In this document: piece by piece, positions 60,182-64,000 of the stretch
Numbering within the stretch: the stretch's first letter is position 1
How the letters are laid out: the number at the start of each line of letters is the position of its first letter
NCBI GenBank assembly: GCA_963817615.1
Contig: CAWFPH010000003.1
Coordinates: forward strand, 62,001-126,000
DNA: 64,000 bases
Origin: FEN-1219 sp963817615
GTDB lineage: Bacteria; Pseudomonadota; Gammaproteobacteria; Steroidobacterales; Rariloculaceae
Direction: 5' to 3'
Program-made: the position numbers and the translations under genes
Notes under the pieces: model-generated
Told to the model about the DNA's origin: nothing
Database searches by the model: none
The model's input: the letters and a program-made list of their open reading frames with translations, nothing else

Positions 60182-61158
60182 GCCGCGAGCGGGACGGCGG
60201 GGCCGACGCGGCGGCGGAGCAAGCGCTCGAGCAGCTGTTTGCGCAGGCAACGCCGCGCGTGCAACCACCCGTGGACGCCGCAGCCGAGATCAAGGCCGCC
60301 GTGCTCGCGGAATGGGAACAGGTGACGGGGCGACGCAAGCGTCACCGTCGCGCGGTCGCTGCCGGTGCCGTTGCGGCGACGCTCATGGTTGCGGCAGCGG
60401 CGACCTTGCTCGAGCTGCGCGCACCGCCGGTCGTCCTCGTGGCGCAGGTCGAGCGCATCGAAGGCGTCGTGACCGGCGATCCGGCGCCGCTGTCGGCGGC
60501 CGCGGAGCTGCACGCGGGCGACGTCGTCGCGACGGCGGACGGCCAGATTGCGCTGCGGCTCGCGGACGGCGGCTCGCTGCGCATCGCACCGCAATCGCGC
60601 GTCGAGCTCACGGGGCGCGACGCAGTGCGGCTCGTGGATGGCGCGTTGTACTTCGATTCCGAGCATTCGCGGGGGACGGCGATGCCGTTCACGGTTGCGA
60701 CGCGCTTCGGCACTTTGAGCGACGTCGGCACGCAATTCATGACGCGCGTCGGGGCGATGCAGCTGACGGTCGGTGTGCGTAACGGCCGCGTGGCGTTCGC
60801 CGAAAGCACCGCGAGGGCGGAGGCGGGGCAGGGCGAGCGCCTCACCATCGCGCGCGACGCAACGGTGCGCCGAGAGTCGATCCCGACCTTCGGCGAGTAT
60901 TGGAGTTGGACGGAGCGGCTCGCGCCGCCGTTCGAGATCGACGGCCGGCGCCTCGGCGACTTTCTCGACTGGGTCGCCGCGCAAACCGGGCGCAAGATCG
61001 AGCTTGCCGATGCGGCTGCCCGGGAAGCCGCGCGCACGAGTATTCTCACGGGCTCGATCGACCTCCCGCCGCTGCCGAAGCTCACCGCGGTGCTGGCACT
61101 GACGGATCTCGACTACACGCTCGACGGCGATCGCATCGTGATCCGCGCGGCCGACTGA
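60178..61158 (+). CDS. FecR-like anti-sigma factor with C-terminal STN-like domain
   Basis: 326 residues, intact. The cytoplasmic N terminus (about 60 residues) is followed by one transmembrane helix (VAAGAVAATLMVAAAATLLEL) and a periplasmic FecR domain: LHAGDVVATADGQIALRLADGGSLRIAP, VRLVDGALYFDSEH, FGTLSDVGTQFMTRV and VGVRNGRVAF. The last 80 residues (LGDFLDWVAAQTGRKIELAD, LPKLTAVLALTDLDYTLDGD) look like an STN fold, which pairs with the STN of the receptor. It relays the substrate signal from receptor to sigma factor. Confidence 0.85.
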   Translation: MSRERDGGADAAAEQALEQLFAQATPRVQPPVDAAAEIKAAVLAEWEQVTGRRKRHRRAVAAGAVAATLMVAAAATLLELRAPPVVLVAQVERIEGVVTGDPAPLSAAAELHAGDVVATADGQIALRLADGGSLRIAPQSRVELTGRDAVRLVDGALYFDSEHSRGTAMPFTVATRFGTLSDVGTQFMTRVGAMQLTVGVRNGRVAFAESTARAEAGQGERLTIARDATVRRESIPTFGEYWSWTERLAPPFEIDGRRLGDFLDWVAAQTGRKIELADAAAREAARTSILTGSIDLPPLPKLTAVLALTDLDYTLDGDRIVIRAAD

Positions 61159-61315
61159 TGAGCGGCGTCGGCCGCGCGTGCGCAGCCGACCGCGGTGCCT
61201 AGGCGATCGACGGGCAGCTGAGCGAGGCCGCGGGCGCTGCCTCGCGGGTCGCATGCGTCCGCCGCGTTGCTTACAATTGACTGCGCCACCCGCTTTCGGG
61301 TCCGCGGTGCGCGTC

Positions 61316-63829
61316 ATGCAGCTGTTCCTTCGTTCGTGCTCGCTGCTGGTCCTCGCGCACCTCTGTCTCGCGGTCCACGCCGCCCACGCTGCTGCGCCGT
61401 ACGTCGGCCGTCCGCTCAAGGACGTGATCGACGAGCTGCGCGCCGAGGGCGCGCCGCTCGCCTACAGCAGCCGACTGCTGCCGCGCACGCTGACGGTCGA
61501 GCACGAACCGCACGCCACGGCGCCGCTCGAGATCGCGCGTGAGCTGCTCGCAGAGCACGGTCTCGCGCTGCGCGAGACGGCGGGTGTTTGGCTCGTCGTG
61601 CGGGGCGCCGTGCCCGCGCAAGCGGCCCCGGGCGCGGTGGCGTTGCGGGTGCGGACGGCCGCGACACGCGCACCGCTCGCGAGCGGCCGCGTGCAGGCGG
61701 ACCCGCCGTCGGGTCCGGTTGCGCCGATCGAAGCCGGAAAGACTCGACTCGCGGGGCTCTCGCCGGGGCCGCACGTGCTCGAGATCGAAGCGGACGGCTA
61801 TCTCCCGGAGCGCGTCACGGTAGACGTCGCGGCCGGCCAGACGGTGAGCGTGTCGGTCGCGCTCGCGCAGGCCACGCCGCAGCTCGAGGAATTGACCGTC
61901 ACTGCGAGCCGGTACGACGTTCGCAACGAGGTCCAACCCTCGGCGAGCTACTTCACGCGGGATCAGATCGAGAGCTTGGGGGAGCTCGGCGCCGACACTC
62001 TACGCACGGTGCACCGGCTGCCGGGCGTTGCGACGAACGAGTTCTCTTCGCGCTCGCACGTGCGCGGCGGCGCCGTCGACGAGATGGCCGTGCTGTTCGA
62101 CGGCGTGCGCCTCGTCGAGCCGTATCATCTGCGCGACTACGAAGCCGTGTTCAGTGCGATCGACCAGCGTCTGGTCGGCGGTCTGGACGTTTACTCCGGC
62201 GGGTTTCCGGTCGCCTACGGTGACGCGCTGAGCGGCATCACGCTGATCGAGCCGCGCGAGCCCATGGCTCCGGAGCACGAGCTCGGCGTGAGCCTGCTCT
62301 ACAGCTCGCTGCTCATGAGCGGCTCGGTCGACTCGGGCGATGTCCGCTGGCTGATTTCGGCGCGGCGCGGCAACATCGACCGGCTGCTCGAGCCGCAGCT
62401 CGGTAAGCCGTCGTACCGCGACGGCTTCGCGCACGTCGCGATCACGCTCGGTGCCAAGCACGACCTGTCTTGGAGCGACATCGGTCTCGACGACGACATC
62501 ACCGTCACGCCCGAGAGCGGCTCGAATCACGAGGTCGGCGTGAGCGACGCGAGCACGAATCAATGGTGGCTCAAGCTCGACAGCCGCTGGAGCGACGCGC
62601 TGTCGAGCCGCACGCTGCTGTACTCGACCTCCTTCTCGAGCGAGCGCACCGGCATAGTCGACGATTCGGGCTCGCTCGAGGGCAGCGCATCCGACGCGCG
62701 CGCGCTCGACGGCCTCGGGCTCAGGCAGGACTGGACTTGGCGCGTCTCGCAGCGGCAGCTGCTCACGTTCGGGGCGGAGGCGGAGCGGCTCGACGCACAT
62801 TACGACTATGCGAGCACCGTCGCGTCATTCGGCGTGCTCGCGACGCTCGGCGCTGATGCGGCGCCGCGCGCATATCGGCTCACGGCGCGCGGCTCAGTGT
62901 ACGGCGCCTACCTCGCGGATCGTGTGCGGCTCACGGATCGATTGGTCGCCGATCTCGGCTTCCGGCTCGATCGACACACGTATCTGCCGGCCGGCACCGC
63001 CGAGCCCGTCGCGCCGCGCGCGAGTCTGCTGTATCGGCTCGGCGCAGAGACCGACCTGCGCCTGAGCGTCGGTCGCTTCCTGCAGGCCGAGCGGCCGCTC
63101 GATCTGCCAATCGAGGACGGCGTCACGGTGTTCGCGCCGCCGCAAGATGCGACACATTCGATCATCGGCGTCGAGCATCGCTTCGTCCGCGACCTCGCGG
63201 TGCGCGTGGAGGCGTTTCGCAAGCAAACGCGGGACGTGAAGCCGTACTACGAGAACCTATTCGATCCGCTCGTGCTGCTCCCCGAGCTGCGGCCCGGGCG
63301 CGTGCGGATCGCACCCGACCGCTCGGACGCCCGCGGCGTCGAGGTGCTCGTGACGGGCGAGCGCCCCGTCGCGTGGTGGCTCAGCTACTCGTTGGCCCGC
63401 GCGGACGATCTGATCGACGGCGAGCGAGTGCCGCGCAGCTGGGACCAGCGGCACGCGGCGAGCGGCGGCGTGACCTTGAACGTCGGCCCGTGGAGCTTGA
63501 GCTCCACGCTGACCTATCACACGGGCTGGCCGGCAACCGCGCTCGCGATCGAAGCCGGCGCGCAAGGTCCGGTTGCGGCGGTCGACGGCACGCGCAACGG
63601 CATGCGGCTCGGCGCGGTGCGCCGGCTCGATTTCCACGCGAGCCGAAGCTTCGCGATTCGGGCGGGCGCGCTCAAGTACACGGCCGAGCTCATGAACGTC
63701 ACCGATCGCGAGAACCCGTGCTGTCTCGGCTACGACGTCGTTGCGGCGCCGGGCGGCGCGACGCTCGCGCCGTTCGTGCACGAGAGCGTGCCGCTCACGC
63801 TGAACACGGGGATCCTCTGGCAGTTCTGA
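61316..63829 (+). CDS. TonB-dependent receptor with N-terminal STN domain
   Basis: 837 residues from ATG 61316, intact. The signal peptide (SLLVLAHLCLAVHAAHA) is followed by an STN signalling domain (VGRPLKDVIDELRAEGAPLAYSS), a carboxypeptidase-regulatory-like beta domain (about 105-185), a plug (ELGADTLRTVHRLPGVATNEF, RGGAVDEMAVLFDGVRLVEP) and a 22-strand-type barrel ending LNTGILWQF. A TonB box is not obvious; LEELTVTASR precedes the plug. The STN identifies it as the sensor of the upstream FecI/FecR pair. The substrate cannot be told from sequence. Confidence 0.88.
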   Translation: MQLFLRSCSLLVLAHLCLAVHAAHAAAPYVGRPLKDVIDELRAEGAPLAYSSRLLPRTLTVEHEPHATAPLEIARELLAEHGLALRETAGVWLVVRGAVPAQAAPGAVALRVRTAATRAPLASGRVQADPPSGPVAPIEAGKTRLAGLSPGPHVLEIEADGYLPERVTVDVAAGQTVSVSVALAQATPQLEELTVTASRYDVRNEVQPSASYFTRDQIESLGELGADTLRTVHRLPGVATNEFSSRSHVRGGAVDEMAVLFDGVRLVEPYHLRDYEAVFSAIDQRLVGGLDVYSGGFPVAYGDALSGITLIEPREPMAPEHELGVSLLYSSLLMSGSVDSGDVRWLISARRGNIDRLLEPQLGKPSYRDGFAHVAITLGAKHDLSWSDIGLDDDITVTPESGSNHEVGVSDASTNQWWLKLDSRWSDALSSRTLLYSTSFSSERTGIVDDSGSLEGSASDARALDGLGLRQDWTWRVSQRQLLTFGAEAERLDAHYDYASTVASFGVLATLGADAAPRAYRLTARGSVYGAYLADRVRLTDRLVADLGFRLDRHTYLPAGTAEPVAPRASLLYRLGAETDLRLSVGRFLQAERPLDLPIEDGVTVFAPPQDATHSIIGVEHRFVRDLAVRVEAFRKQTRDVKPYYENLFDPLVLLPELRPGRVRIAPDRSDARGVEVLVTGERPVAWWLSYSLARADDLIDGERVPRSWDQRHAASGGVTLNVGPWSLSSTLTYHTGWPATALAIEAGAQGPVAAVDGTRNGMRLGAVRRLDFHASRSFAIRAGALKYTAELMNVTDRENPCCLGYDVVAAPGGATLAPFVHESVPLTLNTGILWQF

Positions 63830-63838
63830 GCGCGGTCC

Positions 63839-64000
63839 TCACTTCGCGAGCGGATCGGGCCGCACTTGGAAGTGCACCACGAGGGGTTTCGTGCCCTTGC
63901 CGCCTTCCTTGAGCCAGGGCGTGCGATCGCCGCTCGGCACCCAGAGGCCGCGGCCCTTCCAGCCCGCGCTCGCGTCGTCGATGCGGCCTTCGAAGCCCTT
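63839..64000 (-). CDS. 3' end of an unidentified gene (partial)
   Basis: On the minus strand the last 162 bases form an open frame of 53 codons reading, in part, GFEGRIDDASAGWKGRG, LWVPSGDRTPWLKEGG and VVHFQVRPDPLAK before a stop at 63841-63839. The codon pattern matches the neighbours. It ends nine bases from the TonB receptor stop, so the genes converge. The rest lies beyond the window and I cannot assign a family. Confidence 0.55.
   Translation of the reverse strand, partial: KGFEGRIDDASAGWKGRGLWVPSGDRTPWLKEGGKGTKPLVVHFQVRPDPLAK

Overview
The window is GC-rich DNA from what looks like a Gram-negative proteobacterium. It has outer-membrane beta-barrels, lipid A enzymes, a TonB receptor and a type VI secretion system (T6SS). 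DUF6152, DUF6502 and the TIGR02270 family suggest Gammaproteobacteria, perhaps near Steroidobacteraceae; that placement is inference. Many conserved genes are broken by single-base frame changes with coding continuing in another frame. About 40% of the genes are affected, so I read most of these as uncorrected sequencing indels. I report one CDS across each break and give approximate break points.

Layout. 0.4-16.6 kb: half of a T6SS locus, with a PAAR-like DUF4150 effector and a beta-propeller partner, TIGR02270, a small membrane protein, a metzincin-like protease, then FHA protein, TssJ, TssK, TssL-OmpA, TssM, a TagF-PP2C fusion and the PpkA kinase. The sheath, tube, baseplate wedge, ClpV and VgrG genes are not in the window. 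16.7-24.2 kb: after a strong sigma70-like promoter come a secreted Sel1/caspase-fold protein lacking both catalytic residues, an autotransporter-type barrel, a large haem-binding lipoprotein and a DUF922 protein. 24.4-30.4 kb: an Entner-Doudoroff operon (pgl, edd, eda) ending in a divergent PEP carboxylase.

30.5-51.1 kb is the most unusual part. It holds a DUF3300 protein, a cytochrome c/outer-membrane barrel fusion, a divergent pentahaem cytochrome, a lipoprotein with about 33 haem motifs, a membrane-anchored ferredoxin-flavoprotein oxidoreductase, a CcmI-like TPR protein and a cytochrome b-like membrane protein. These are followed by 21-haem and 9-haem cytochromes, a SPOR-TPR outer-membrane barrel, lipoproteins, a thioredoxin and the flavin transferase ApbE. 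Together they could carry electrons from NAD(P)H across both membranes.

51.1-53.9 kb: an NTF2-like protein, DUF6152, an LPDLSGVW-type secreted protein and a PepSY membrane protein. 53.9-59.6 kb: an SDR protein and an LpxL-like acyltransferase, divergent from a GT2 / ArnT-like / GtrA / YdjC-deacetylase operon that resembles hexosamine modification of lipid A. 59.6-63.8 kb: an ECF sigma factor, FecR and TonB receptor signalling unit. The window ends in the 3' part of an unidentified minus-strand gene. I saw no tRNA, rRNA, CRISPR array, insertion sequence or replication origin.
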